Below are positions 50,485 to 62,916 of a DNA stretch of 64,000 nt, piece by piece. Each line of letters starts with the position of its first letter. The stretch's first letter is position 1. This stretch comes from Plasmodium malariae (taxonomy: Eukaryota; Apicomplexa; Aconoidasida; Haemosporida; Plasmodiidae), in NCBI RefSeq assembly GCF_900090045.1, contig NC_041787.1, positions 1,942,001-2,006,000 of the forward strand, given 5' to 3'. The translations under genes were made by a program, and so were the position numbers. The notes under the pieces were generated by a model. It was not told the origin of the DNA. It saw only the letters and a program-made list of their open reading frames with translations, and did no database searches.

Positions 50485-53098
50485 TTCGAATACATATGCA
50501 AGCAGGGGGTGCTAGAAGTAGGCTGTACGTTCTCTCGTTTGATATATGATATTAGCGGCCGTAGAGATATTTCCGGCAATAGCGATAATAGAGACGATAA
50601 CGATAATAGTGGCAGTAGAGGTAATTGTGGTAATGGTTTCAATAACGGCAATAGTATTAAAAATAGTCGCGACGACGCGTATAGAATGCCTTGTAAGGGG
50701 TGGTATTTAGGTATTTATTCCTGCTTACAAGAATATTTCCTAAATAACTGTAATTGTTTATTTTTCCATAACATTAGGTTAATTCACACGAATAAAATTT
50801 AAACTAAAAATTTTTGGCTGTAATGAAATATAATACCGGTTGTTCACATATATAATTAATTCTCTTGAACGGATACTATATAAATAAAAAGTAGTTCTTT
50901 TTTAATTAGTGCTGACAAGAAAACATACATGCATATGTACATACACGTACAAATGTACATATATACATGTATATATTCATATATATATATATATATATAT
51001 ATTTGAATGTTCATATATTCATATGTTCATATATACTTATGTTCATATATACTTATGTTCATATATACTTATGTTCATATATACTTATGTTTATATACAT
51101 ACATGAATATTCTCAATTTATTTTTGAAAATGCAGATTTCTTAAGATAAACGAAGGCAATTAAGAATTCTCGTTAGATTCTTTCCATTTTATCGTTTAAT
51201 TTTAAAGCTGATAATTTGTAAGAAATTAAAATTTGAAATTTTGAAACATGTTTAATTAGGAGAAAAGGCATATACTTTATGTATATGTATGTATGTATAT
51301 ATATATATATATTTTTAAGAAGGAAAAAAAAAATAAAAACTGGGGGTAAACGTATACTGTAGCACATGTATTATATTATAAACCCAATATATGCACATAA
51401 AAGTTTAGTTTACTAATGTTAATATTATGTATAAATAGCTCATATGCATCTTATATATATACATACATATACAATATATACATATATATGTTTATGTATA
51501 TATAGGATGTCATTTTGTAATTCCTGATAATTCGAGCCGTAATTGTACCATACTTAAAATGTATTAATTATACATACATAAATTAATATAAAATAAAAAT
51601 TGACAAAGTTAACCGAATGGTCATAGGTGTGAAACTATAAAAGTGAAAAAAGATATGTACTAAAAAACGATAAGGGGTAAAATGGAAGAAAGGGAAAAAT
51701 AATTAAAAGAACAAAAAGAACAAAAAATTTAAATATAACATGAAAATAATATAATTCTATCATCACGTACAAGCGTTTTTAGCACAATTCAATTTTTAAC
51801 TAGCTGTGGATGAGGGATAAGAGAATATATGTGTACGATGTATGTATGTATGTATGTATAATGTAATATATATATATACATATATATATACTTCCCTCTC
51901 ATTATTGCTCTTTTACTAATTAGTATACGTCTTTGTAGGTATTATTAAAATTTTGACTATTATTTTTTTTTTTTAAAATTGTTAAGCAGAAAAAAAGAAC
52001 AACTGCGCCCATTTCGATTATTTTAAAAATACTTTCATAAAAATTTTTTAATTTTGCACTTTTTTTTTTATGTGCATATATTCATTATAGAAAAAAGTAA
52101 ACCTCTTCTTGGAGATATAAAATACAAAGCGAAAAGATTTAAATTTCGCTCTTTTACGTTAATTTTTTTTATTTTTTCAATTAGTATTCAATATATATAA
52201 ATATACATATATGTCACTGTTTTAGTGAAAAAATAAAAAAACAAAATAAACAGTTTTTTATCCTTCTTTCTTAATTTTTATATTAGCCTTTTGTATAAAT
52301 CGCAAAAAGAAATTGTGTATATCAATATTTTTATAAAACGCATATATAGAAAAAAAGGCATTGATAGAAGTTTGAAGAGAAAAAAAAATAAAATAAATCA
52401 AAACAAATTAAAGCGAAGGAGTATCTCTTGTATTGTTCTTATGAGAATATCTAAATTAAAAAAAAAAAAAAGACGAGAGTATTATCTTACATTTTCTACA
52501 AATAAAGATATTGTGTGAAGAAAAATAAAGTAAAATAAAATAAAATGAAATATATAAAATAAAATTAACAACTGTTGATAAAGGAGTACATATGCTTGAA
52601 TATGATCTCAAAATACGTGTTATTTATATATAAAATGTTCATTTTTTAATGCTTTTATGTATCAATATAATTCGAGTTAAATTTAGCAGAGATGGAAATT
52701 AGACCTACGTAATAATTAATAAATCGTTGTATACAATTAAGATGTTAATATGAAAAATGCATGTATTACCACAATGTATGTATGTACGTTTATTAAAGTG
52801 GTTACTTAGTGGGGATATGTACAAGGGCACAAGATGTTTTAAAACATTAAGCTCAAATTTAAGGATATTTACAGTTTACCGCACGCAATTATTATTTGAG
52901 ATAATATTTAAAAAAAAAAAAAAAAAAAAAATATATCTAAAAAAGTGCAAACAGAAAAAGCAGTGAGAAAAAAGTTTAGCTTTATTCAATTCAAGTGTTG
53001 TGTTTAACGGCTTTTTTTTTTTTTTTTTTTTTAATCTAATTTTTCCTAATTCTTAAAATTAAAACCTATGCATAACTACTCTGTATGCGTACCACAAC
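50485..53098. other. Intergenic region upstream of CTP synthase
   Basis: It lies between the hydrolase 3' end and the CTP synthase start and should include the CTP synthase promoter and 5' UTR. The first 200 bases are unusually GC-rich for this window and open on the plus strand (50509-50802). A 16-bp repeat occupies 51026-51090 and (TA)n blocks 50980-51003 and 51864-51890. Lys-rich frames at 52291-52518 and 52757-52966 are unsupported. Confidence 0.65.
51026..51090. repeat. 16-bp tandem repeat (ttcatatatacttatg)
   Basis: Four copies of ttcatatatacttatg occur in 16-base register, preceded by degenerate ttcatatattcatatg copies, in the upstream region of CTP synthase. Confidence 0.85.
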
Positions 53099-55357
53099 TT
53101 ACTCCAAGAAATGCATCAAATGATAGACTAGTTCGTTAAACTTTTCGTGAATGACAAGATGACAGCATTCAGGCAAAATTATCATTTTCACATTTTTAAC
53201 GAATTCCTTTTTTTTTTCTAAAAACTTTATGGTGTGCGCGTACGGAGTTATTTTATCCTCCCTACTGTAAAGTAGAAGAATAATTTTTGTATTCATTATA
53301 AATTTATAGAAAAATATTTTTTGAGCAAAACGCATAAAACGAAATGAAAAAAGGTTAACTTTATTATGCTTCAATGTAATTGCGTGGGTTGGGTAAAAAA
53401 TATTATTTTTATGTTAATAAAAGCGCACAGTACAGTCTTATATGAGACATGCGAGTGCGGTGTAATATATATATATATATATATATGTATACATACATGC
53501 TTATATATATACATACTTGCATGCGTACTTACATAAGTATACCCGCACGGATGTACGCTTACCCGTAGATGAAAAGAACGTCAACGTTTGATTTTAACAA
53601 TGCAGAATACTGCTTCTTAGAGTCTTGTATATTTAATCCAATTAGTACCTTCAGAAATGTCTCAATAAATTTTTCTTGCTATGTAATAAAAAGAAAAAAA
53701 TAATAATTACAAATGAATGGAGGTTATTGTGTATTATTATAGTAGTCAGATGACTATTCCAAAAGCATGATTTTCAATCAAAAATTTTTCTTTTTTTTTT
53801 GAAGCAAACAAATATTGAAATATGCAAGCACACATATACATTTAAATATATGTATATATGTACATGTACTCTTATATTTTTCCCAATATCACAAATAAAC
53901 ATGTGTAGACTTGTGGTTGCATACATAATACACATAATACATATAGTACATATATATTTATATATATGGATTTACAAACAATACAACATTAATATATACA
54001 AGAAAGGACAAAATGAGGTGCTATCAAAATGTTCTAATTTTACATTTTCCTTAAGAATAGAATATCGCTTTGTTGCGTCTTCTAAATTGTTCTCAAAGTT
54101 GTAATAATCATTCTAATTTATTTAAAAAAAAAAAAAAAAAAAAAAATAGTATAAAAGAAAAAATAATATATATATTTTTACAAAAGTATATATAGCAATT
54201 TTAAATATTTTTTTATAACTTTAACTGTATCCTCCGAAATAACCGAACGGCTATATCGCTTTGCTAGTCTGAGAAAAAGGCATCTGTTATGCTTTAAGAG
54301 GAAACTACGAAAAAAATAAAAAGCATGTATATTGATTCTTGACTTTGTATGTTTATGCATATAATATATACTACGATGTTAAGAACTGGTGTTACTATAT
54401 AGGGACATACACACATGTTACTGTTACAACTGTTCATGTTATATTTTATAAGCATATATTCATAGATACATTTCATGAGGAAATGAAAAAAAAAAAAAAA
54501 AAAATTACATTAAGAATCGATGTCTAGGTTTGGCCATTCCAGCAGCACTAATTAAGCAAAACTTTTTTACTTTTATTTTACTATCTACAGAAAGGTGAGC
54601 TAACAGAAAAAACAAATGAAAAAACGCCAATCAATTTTTCAGCTATTTTAAAAAGAAAAAGAAAAAATTAAACAAAGTACAAAATAGTAAAAAAAAAAAA
54701 AAAAAAAAAGTAAAGTAAAATAAAATAAAACACGACAAGGAAAAACAAAATAAGGCAAAACAAAACAACGTAATGAATTACCGGCAATAATACATCCCAT
54801 GGAAAACGCAACGACAATAAAATTTTCATTTAAAACATTTTTTTTTTCTAAAACATCATATATTTGCTGTGTATATAATTTTTCAGTAAATTTATTTAGG
54901 TTCTCAAACAAGCTACTATTCCCATGGCCATAAAAGTCTGTTAAGTGTGAAAGGTATGACGTGTCATTTGCAAGGCCTTCTTAACGGCATAATGGTTATA
55001 TTATTTGTGTACACAAGTATGTGTATATACATACACATATGCATATAAATATATATACAATATACACACGTACACATGTGCATAACCTAGGGACAGAAAC
55101 CGATAGTTAAAACGAATGAGCGACGTAAATAATTTTTCGAATTGGTACGTGCCACCATTTAACCCATGTAAAAGAAGCACAACTACATTCTTTTTATTAA
55201 CATTATTATTGGGTGAATCATTTTTCTGATTTAATGTTGGTATAGAGTAGTCTACTTCTTTATCGTCATTTATCCGTAAATTCTTTGAATAAACTATAAA
55301 AGTGTGCCCCTTACAGCACGTAATATATTCATGTGCGATAAGGTCTTGGTGACACAT
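53099..55357 (-). CDS. Alpha/beta hydrolase, seven exons
   Basis: A serine-hydrolase fold enzyme of unknown substrate. Exons joined by phase: 55357-55087, 54937-54782, 54599-54509, 54304-54220 (or ending at 54226), 54112-54044, 53678-53563 and 53264-53099. The total is 315-317 residues, normal for the family. Motifs in order: oxyanion-hole strand VVVLLLHGLNGGTYQFEKL, DFYGHGNS spliced across exons 1-2, nucleophile Ser in VVAFSMGCIIAA, post-nucleophile strand FCLISAAGMAKPRHRF, acid residue in FIYGREDKITPY spliced across exons 6-7, and catalytic His in LPECCHLV. The nucleophile elbow is A-F-S-M-G rather than G-x-S-x-G, a tolerated variant. The N-terminus (MCHQDLIAHEY) has no signal peptide. All six introns are small with T-rich acceptors. 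Confidence 0.9.
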
Positions 55358-57443
55358 TTTCTATTAATTTAAAAATTGCAAGAAATTGAGTATATATATA
55401 TACACGTACGCACTTATGTACCCATATATGCTTATATACTCATACACACATATATACACATGTATATACAAACATATACTCAAGTATCAGTTTGTTTCAA
55501 CGATTTAAACTTATATATGTATAAAATTACATATTATTGCAAATGTAATCTAATTATGGGTGACGTATCTTCACGTTTTAAGATAAGCTATATTTATTAT
55601 TTTATTTTTTTTTATTTTTTCAAACATTTTTCTCAAATTCTTTTTTAATAGCTATAAAAACGTGTCATGCATGTATATCACACATGTCTGTACATACTAA
55701 TTTCATTCAAATAAATATAGCATATTTCTTTTATATTTGAGTATATCAATTTACAAAACGTGGAAGTATTTTTATTCCTCAATCAACGAGTTATCAGTAG
55801 CAGCTGATGTTTAACATTTTGTACTTTATTTTCTTAAAAATCTGCACTTAGCGAATTGACCTTTTTAACTATATACTAAAAGTAAGCAAGTTATAAAATG
55901 GAGTATAATCGATATTAAATTATTGTGAAGAAATGAAACAAAAAAAAAAAAAAAAAAAATGTGTAATGAGAAACCTGAAATATTCTTTTTTTTTTTTTTT
56001 TTTTTTTTTAAATGTCTACATTACAATATTTTCTTTCTTTGATGCATTAATTAGGAAAAGAAAATACACGTTAACACATGATAAATTTAAAACAAAATTT
56101 TATGTTTTATTTTATTATATTTATTTTAATTTTATTTGGTTTTAAAAATACTTGACACAACAAAATGATACGAATATTGTACAAAAACTATAATTTAGTT
56201 ATGTCGTTCCATTCTGAATATATACTATATTAAGTAAATTGAGGGCTTTTTTATTTATGTGTTCATTTTTTGTGCAAGTTACACTTTCTTGAAAAAGCGT
56301 AAAATACGACTTTAATTTTATCACCATCTTGCAAGTTCGTAAGGAAATATTTAGAAAGCTCATTATTACTCTTTTTCCAATTTTCGTAATTCCACAAAAT
56401 GCACTACCTAATTTTTTTCTTTTTTATAACTTTAAAGATATTGTGATATAAAATCAGTGAATTTGAAAAAAAGGTACCTTTTTATTTGTCATCTAGCTTT
56501 TAAATATAAAAAGGTACTGTTTAAAAAAATAAATAAAAAAAAAATATATAATTTCGGGCAATTTTTTTTGTGTCCTTTGTTTTAATCTTATTTTCTTCGT
56601 TACTTTACCTTTTTTTACCATTTCTTTCATCGCACAGTGCATATCATATATTGCCTTACTCCATGTATTGGCGAACTAGGAATAAGAAAACTCCTCATAA
56701 TAAAACAAAAATAATATATATATGTGTGGTATTAAATATAATCAATTAAATTAAATAATTTGCCAAATAGAACATAAAGAGGATATAATAAATATACAAT
56801 GAAATGTATAAGAGAAGGTAGCATATAAGGGATAAAACAAATATATGCAAAAATAGTTACTTCTGAATTCACTTTCAGTAAAGAAAAATAAAAAATTAAA
56901 ATAAATTAGGAATTTAATCATGTAATTTTTTTTTTTTAATTTATATGTATAATGAAATATAACTAATTAACGATGAGTTACCCATAAAGAATAAATGGAA
57001 GAATAAAATAAAAGCGAGTAATAAAAATATATATAGAGCTAGAAAGAAAAAAAAAAAAAAGAAGTAACAAGATATAAAGAAGAACAGAGAAAGCAGAGTA
57101 AAGCAGAAAATTATTCGCTTTAAAATTCAAATAACAAATAAGAGAAGTACAAACTACTTATATAGAACAACATTAACAACGTAAGAAAGGGAAAGCTGGA
57201 AGAAACGGAATGTAAAGTACATATTTGTTATAAGTATACATGAAAACGTACGAAGAGACAAGTGCGGCGATCGACGAATAAATTTGCAGAATAAAACTAC
57301 GTTGGGCGTAAGCAGGACGCAATAACAGTGTTAAAAAAGCAAAATAGGGTAATTTTAATTTTAATTTTAATTTTTTTTATTATTTTATTTTATTTTACTA
57401 TATATTTTTTTCTGATCTACGTTTATATGCGTGTAAATGTAAA
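55358..57443. other. Divergent intergenic region
   Basis: It lies between the starts of the hydrolase (minus) and EMC2 (plus). Poly-A occurs at 55940-55958, poly-T at 55987-56009 and poly-A at 57047-57060, with tandem attttaattttaattttaat just before EMC2 (57352-57372). A weak inverted pairing of aaaaggtacctttt-like sequence near 56468-56520 is the only palindromic feature I noticed. No gene seen. Confidence 0.65.
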
Positions 57444-58325
57444 ATGGATGAAGAGAACATTTTGTTCTATGAAGGAAATAATGTGAGCATGATAGAGAAG
57501 CACTATCAGAATTCTTTGGAGAAGGATATACAAGAATTAATAATTTTTTATGGAATGAAATTAATGAAAAAGAACAAAGCAAAGAACCAGTTATATAAAT
57601 GGAGTCTATATGAAAATATTTTAAAGGCATCAATTGAATTAAATTTAAATGAATTTATAGATATATGTTTTAACAAGTTAAAAGAAAAATTCGGTAAAAT
57701 AGATGGGAAAAAATTAAATATATTAAAAGGAATGATATGTGAATGTACAAATAAAAATGAAGAAGCATTAAATATTTATAAGAATTTTCTTAAAAAAGAT
57801 CCTTGTGATATTTTGATAAGAGCAAGAATTATGAATTTAAAAAAAATAGTAGAAAAAGATATAAATAAAGTTATACAACTATTAAATGACCACTTAAAAG
57901 AGTTTCCGGTAGATATAGAATCATGGCATGAATTAGGGGAAATATATATAATAAATTGTTTATATAGTTATGCCATATTTTGTTTCGAAGAAATTTTATT
58001 ACACATTCCTACGAATTTATATTATATATTAACATGTGCAGAATTACATTATACAATTAATCAATTAGAATTAAGTAGCAAGTATTTTTGCTTAGCTATT
58101 AAATTACAAAGTAATAATTTAAGAGGATTATGGGGCATTATAATTCTTAATATAACAAGATATTTAAATAGAAAACCGAAATTATTAAATGAAAATGTCG
58201 ACATCATCCTAACAATACACTGTATTAATAGGTTATATAGTTTATATAGTGAAATAAAGGTAGACCTTATATACAAAAATACTATTCTTGATTATTTGAA
58301 TGAGTTAAGAGACATGCTTAAGTGA
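57444..58325 (+). CDS. EMC2: ER membrane protein complex subunit 2 (TPR protein)
   Basis: EMC2 is the soluble TPR scaffold of the ER membrane protein complex, which inserts tail-anchored and multipass membrane proteins. Single exon, 293 residues, matching the family length of about 290-300. Tetratricopeptide-type helices are visible: GMICECTNKNEEALNIYKNF with LKKDPCD (about 93-119), DIESWHELGEIYIINCLYSY with AIFCFEEILLHIPTN (about 157-191), and LYYILTCAELHYTINQLELS with SKYFCLAIKLQSNNLRGLWG. The WHELGEIY and LRGLWGI stretches are what I associate with EMC2/TTC35. There is no signal peptide or membrane span, as expected for a cytosolic subunit. Confidence 0.88.
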   Translation: MDEENILFYEGNNVSMIEKHYQNSLEKDIQELIIFYGMKLMKKNKAKNQLYKWSLYENILKASIELNLNEFIDICFNKLKEKFGKIDGKKLNILKGMICECTNKNEEALNIYKNFLKKDPCDILIRARIMNLKKIVEKDINKVIQLLNDHLKEFPVDIESWHELGEIYIINCLYSYAIFCFEEILLHIPTNLYYILTCAELHYTINQLELSSKYFCLAIKLQSNNLRGLWGIIILNITRYLNRKPKLLNENVDIILTIHCINRLYSLYSEIKVDLIYKNTILDYLNELRDMLK

Positions 58326-58454
58326 ATCTGTTGCAGTCAAGAGGGGGAAAAAATTTAATAAAAAAGGAAGAAAAATGAAAAGCATAATTAAACACCTTTT
58401 TATTATACTGTGCATATGACCACAAGTAATATTTCTTCGTACACATATTTGCAG

Positions 58455-58548
58455 TTCTGTTATTATTACCGCTTTAGTTTCTGCTGCTGTTTCTGCTGCT
58501 ATTACTGCTGCTATTACTGCTGCCATTTCTGCAGCAGTCATTATTACT
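58455..58548. repeat. GCT-type trinucleotide repeat
   Basis: Imperfect repeats of tgctgctattac and tgctgctgtttc occur downstream of EMC2. They read as an Ala-rich stretch on the minus strand. The local GC content is clearly above that of the surrounding 3' DNA. Confidence 0.8.
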
Positions 58549-59711
58549 ACAATTTTTTTTAATTTCTTTCATTGTTTATACTGGTTAGTGGCATATTTTT
58601 ATTTTTCGTTTTTAACTGATGTAACCATATTTTCCTTTCATTTTGCACACACTTTATAATTTTATAACACTTTTAATAATGTATTCAAAAAAGTGTACAT
58701 ATTAACAGTAAATGAATTTAAGCATTTTTTATTTTTCCTATTATACTTCAATTTTACACCTGCTTTTCTTGGTTTTTCATGTACCTCTTTTTTTAAGTAC
58801 TAAATTTCCAATATTGTTATTCCGTATAAGTAGAAATACCTATTTTCCTTATGAATTCTCGTTAATTTAAGCTCATTTGCTATGCTTTCTTTGGTAAAAA
58901 ACAAAACAGTGCGTGCTAATTAAAATGAGAAGTCCTCTACATAAACTATTTTTCGTAAGCCATATATAGTACTCCAGAATACATAAAAATTGTGTAAACG
59001 GTTACTAACGCAAAAGGCAGAATTACGTTTAAAAGACTATATTTTTTCAAATTCTTGTACTTTTTTTTTTTTTTTTTTTATTTGTTATAGTGTTATACTG
59101 AATAAATTTGCAGATTAAACATAGGAAATTTGTTTTTATAATTTTAAAATCATTAAAAAAAAAAAGAAAATTGAATCATTATAAATATACTTTAAAAACG
59201 TTGAAATAAAAATAAAAAGAAAAGTGATATGCTATTAATGAAATATATAGAAGTGAATGCAAGAATTTAATGAAATAAAGGAACAAAGGAATATGTTATA
59301 TAAAAAACGCATAATATACACAGTTTTTACTTTTTCTTTTTCTGTCTCTTTTTTTTTTTTTTTTTATTACTGTATTACATTTAATAAAAGCATAGTTAAA
59401 ATTATAGAAAGATAATTTTACAAAATGAAGAAATGAAAAAAAAAATAAAAAAAAAAAAAATAAAATAAAAAAATAATTATAATAAATAATAAATATTAAT
59501 TATAATAACAATAATGATAATAATAATAATAATAACAATAAAAAAAATAATAATAAAAATAATACATAATAAAAAATAGCTAGCTTAACATTAACAATTA
59601 CGTTTTATGCGTATGGAACTTTTTTCTTTTTTCACTTTTTTTTCTAAGCAAGGCTATTAATTAAATTCATTCTTAATATAAGCGGTGAGAAAAATGTGTG
59701 TGCATATTTAG

Positions 59712-59714
<3 letters not shown>

Positions 59715-59773
<59 letters not shown>
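59715..59773. repeat. (TA)n microsatellite
   Basis: An almost perfect TA dinucleotide run of about 59 bases, among the longest in the window. Confidence 0.95.
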
Positions 59774-59777
<4 letters not shown>

Positions 59778-60241
59778 TCTTACATGTGCACACGCATTGT
59801 GCATATGTCTGCTTTATTGCAAAGAGAATGATTATTCAAAGCATGGATTAGTTCAGCAAATAATTATTTCACATTTATTTGATCTATCTTCTGATTAACA
59901 TAATATATGCTATATATGAAAATGTAAATACAAATTTCCATAATTTTTTTCTTCTTAAATTTTGTAAGATTGCACTTTTTCTTTTTTTTTTTAAATAAAA
60001 ATAGGTGCACAAAAAAGAAAAAAACATATATCCATGTATTATATATATATACACAAGGTCCTGATTGTAAGGGTTCAAAATTATTTGAGTGTATTAAAAA
60101 CAAAAAATTTGCGCTAATTTCTTATTTCGCATGCTCTGCGTATGTTATTTAATATATATGATACTCTTATAATGCGTACTATATAGGTCACCATACTATA
60201 TATGATATTGCTGTACAACTTTCCAACTTCACATGTATTTT

Positions 60242-62101
60242 TTAACTCAATATCTCGTCATCGTTGCGTACTGGATCTTTTGAAGCAAACTTCTCTTGAT
60301 TTATTTTCGTATTGATTGTTTTCCTCCTTTTCTTGTCTATCATGTTTTTTAATTGATTAAAAAGACGCATAATTTCCTTATGATCTAGTTTTTGTATTGA
60401 ATCTATAAGTACATCATACGAATAATGAACTCTACTTTTAATTTTTGCAAATGATTTCAAATAAACATATGTAAACATACCAATAAAAATCTGACAATCT
60501 AATCGGTCTGTAAATCCCCCATGCCCTGGAATAGTTTGTCCAAAATCTTTAATTTTCAATGCTCTTTTAAATCCTGAAGCAAAAAATCCACCAAAGGGAG
60601 CTAAGAAAGCGGCAAATGCACTGAGAACTAATCCATGTACAGTCATTTTGGTGTAATAAATTTTATCAACTGGTAAGTAATTGGACAAATGGGTCGGTAA
60701 AATATACACCTTTTGATGAAAAATAGCATTATCTTCGCAATCACTTGTAAACATTGTGTAAAAGGGGATAAAAGAAATATTATTTTGGGGGCATGCAAAA
60801 TATTTATAATGCTGTAAACACCGGGTTGCAAATACACCCCATAAAATTGTTATAATAGACGAACCTACAAAACCTTCAACTGTTTTCTTAGGGGATAATT
60901 CAATTAATTGAGTTTTTCCAAATAAAATTCCAAATATATATGCAAATGTGTCATTTACTACAACTGAGGATACAGGAATAAAAAACCAAATTAAACCAGA
61001 ATAAATATTTGCAATATGCATTAAGGATTGAGTTACAACAAGTAAGGAGGTTAATAATATAATTCCTATTTGAGAAAACTGGTATCTCATAGAAAATTTT
61101 CTTAAGGATAATATAAACCAAACAAACCCCCAAAATGCTAATATAAACATATTTATCGAATGATATTTTAACAAATATTTAAACAAACGAAATTGATGAT
61201 TTAATCTTGGTAATGCCCACGGTATTCCCCATGCTAATATGGTTAAGATAAACCAATACCATCTTATATAAAATATTTGAGGTAATTTTTTATCTTTATT
61301 TTCTATACTTTTTAAAGATACAATTTCATTATATACTACAGTAACCGATAATAAAACTAGTATACACAAATAAAAATGTCCCAAGGCTAATATAAAAAAA
61401 CAAAAAAATAATATAACACATGACCAAATGAATCTTACTTTAAATGTTTCTAATTTCGATTTTGAGTTTTCTTTTGGTGCATAACTATTAATATTATTAT
61501 TGGTATCATCTTGATTAGTAATAAGTGTTTTATATTTACTAGAATTATGTGCTCCTCTATAATAACCATAAAATCTCATAAAATTCGTAAATCTACTATT
61601 TGTATTTTTCATATTAATGTATTCTTTCATTTGTTTTATATCTTTATAATATTTCATATCTTTATAAACTTTTTTTTTTTTAATTTCATTTTTCGAATCA
61701 CCTTTGTTCACACTTAAATCTTCTGTGAGTACATTCTTCCCGATTAATTCATCAGTACTTCTTTTTTTTTTACCAGCATTATTGGTACTGTTACTGTTAC
61801 TGTTGTTGTTATTGTTTTTGTCACTGTTATTATCATTGCCATTCTCATCGTTATTGTTATAGTTATGCGTAGTTATAGGACTACTAGGAGCCATTATCAT
61901 TACGTCATCTTCTGTACAATCTTTTTTGCAATATTTATTTTTGATTGTTCTTTTAACGGGACCTTGTTTTTCCTCAGTAATATCATCTCGACTATCTTTT
62001 CTTCCCTTTTTTTTTTTTTTTTTTTCCTCATTAATATTTTCTATAAAAGAACCTTTTGTAGAAGTACTATTTTTCCTGTTCTTTTCATTTCTATCTTGCA
62101 T
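60242..62101 (-). CDS. CDS: CDP-diacylglycerol synthase (phosphatidate cytidylyltransferase)
   Basis: It makes CDP-diacylglycerol from phosphatidic acid and CTP, the branch point to phosphatidylinositol and phosphatidylglycerol. Single exon, 619 residues. The first 220 residues are a charged, Asn/Lys-rich Plasmodium extension with no signal peptide. The membrane core follows, with about seven or eight hydrophobic spans, for example FIWSCVILFFCFFILALGHF, WYWFILTILAWGIPWALP, MFILAFWGFVWFILSL and IGIILLTSLLVV. The family signature is intact near the C-terminus: SGFKRALKIKDFGQTIPGHG followed by GFTDRLD, with the Lys-Asp and Asp-x3-Asp metal and catalytic residues. VVNDTFAYIFG and KKTVEGFVGS are also typical. 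Confidence 0.97.
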   Translation of the reverse strand: MQDRNEKNRKNSTSTKGSFIENINEEKKKKKKGRKDSRDDITEEKQGPVKRTIKNKYCKKDCTEDDVMIMAPSSPITTHNYNNNDENGNDNNSDKNNNNNSNSNSTNNAGKKKRSTDELIGKNVLTEDLSVNKGDSKNEIKKKKVYKDMKYYKDIKQMKEYINMKNTNSRFTNFMRFYGYYRGAHNSSKYKTLITNQDDTNNNINSYAPKENSKSKLETFKVRFIWSCVILFFCFFILALGHFYLCILVLLSVTVVYNEIVSLKSIENKDKKLPQIFYIRWYWFILTILAWGIPWALPRLNHQFRLFKYLLKYHSINMFILAFWGFVWFILSLRKFSMRYQFSQIGIILLTSLLVVTQSLMHIANIYSGLIWFFIPVSSVVVNDTFAYIFGILFGKTQLIELSPKKTVEGFVGSSIITILWGVFATRCLQHYKYFACPQNNISFIPFYTMFTSDCEDNAIFHQKVYILPTHLSNYLPVDKIYYTKMTVHGLVLSAFAAFLAPFGGFFASGFKRALKIKDFGQTIPGHGGFTDRLDCQIFIGMFTYVYLKSFAKIKSRVHYSYDVLIDSIQKLDHKEIMRLFNQLKNMIDKKRRKTINTKINQEKFASKDPVRNDDEILS

Positions 62102-62866
62102 TGTTTCCTTTTAATTATCTGTACTAAACCATCTTACATATTAACTACGTTCATTTAAGAAGTAGTCTAAATCTTCTCAACGTTACACATACATACATAT
62201 ACATTTATATATATGCACAAGTACTGAGACTACTGCTGGTACATTCAAAGCGCTTTTTAAAAAAATGGCACAAGTGGTCACGTACTTTTTTATAACTATA
62301 AACACTTATATTCTCTGCGTATATGTTTCTATGGGAACATGCATTTATATACGTTTCCATCTATTTCTTACATGTTTATATATGTTTTTATGTTCACGCA
62401 TATATTTTACATATATATATATATACACGTACGTACATATATATATATATATGCTTATATATATGCTTATATAAACATTTGTTTAATCACACACAAGGAT
62501 TTTTTGTCAAAATTGAACGTACACTATAAAAGGAGAATTTCATATCTACCTCAAAATGTAATTCGATTGAAACTCATTGAAAAAATGGACTGATAAACAG
62601 AAATCTTTTAAAAGAAATACATATAATATATATGTATATACATATATATATATGTACGTTCATTTATTTATTTAGTTATACACAATAATTTATCATTCTT
62701 TAACATAAACCTCACACCAAAAAAAAAAGAAAAAAGGAGGATCATAAAATAAATGAAATATTGATTACAAAAAGGTACATCACCTGTATATATGTATATA
62801 TGTAAATATGTAAAAACGTTTGCCTAAATTTGTGCGATAAAAACTGTTATTTCGATAATTAAACAT

Positions 62867-62916
<50 letters not shown>

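Larger units (their letters stand above)
58326..60241. other. Convergent intergenic region
   Basis: It lies between the 3' ends of EMC2 and CDP-DAG synthase. It holds a GCT/ATT trinucleotide repeat at 58455-58548, poly-T at 59060-59079 and 59349-59365, an AAT/AAC-type A-rich tract at 59430-59575 and a long (TA)n array at 59715-59773. No gene is supported. Confidence 0.7.

Noticed and set aside
52291..52518. Lys/Arg-rich 75-residue plus-strand frame upstream of CTP synthase
   Set aside because: Composition is what A-rich noncoding DNA gives; no motif and no transcript support available.
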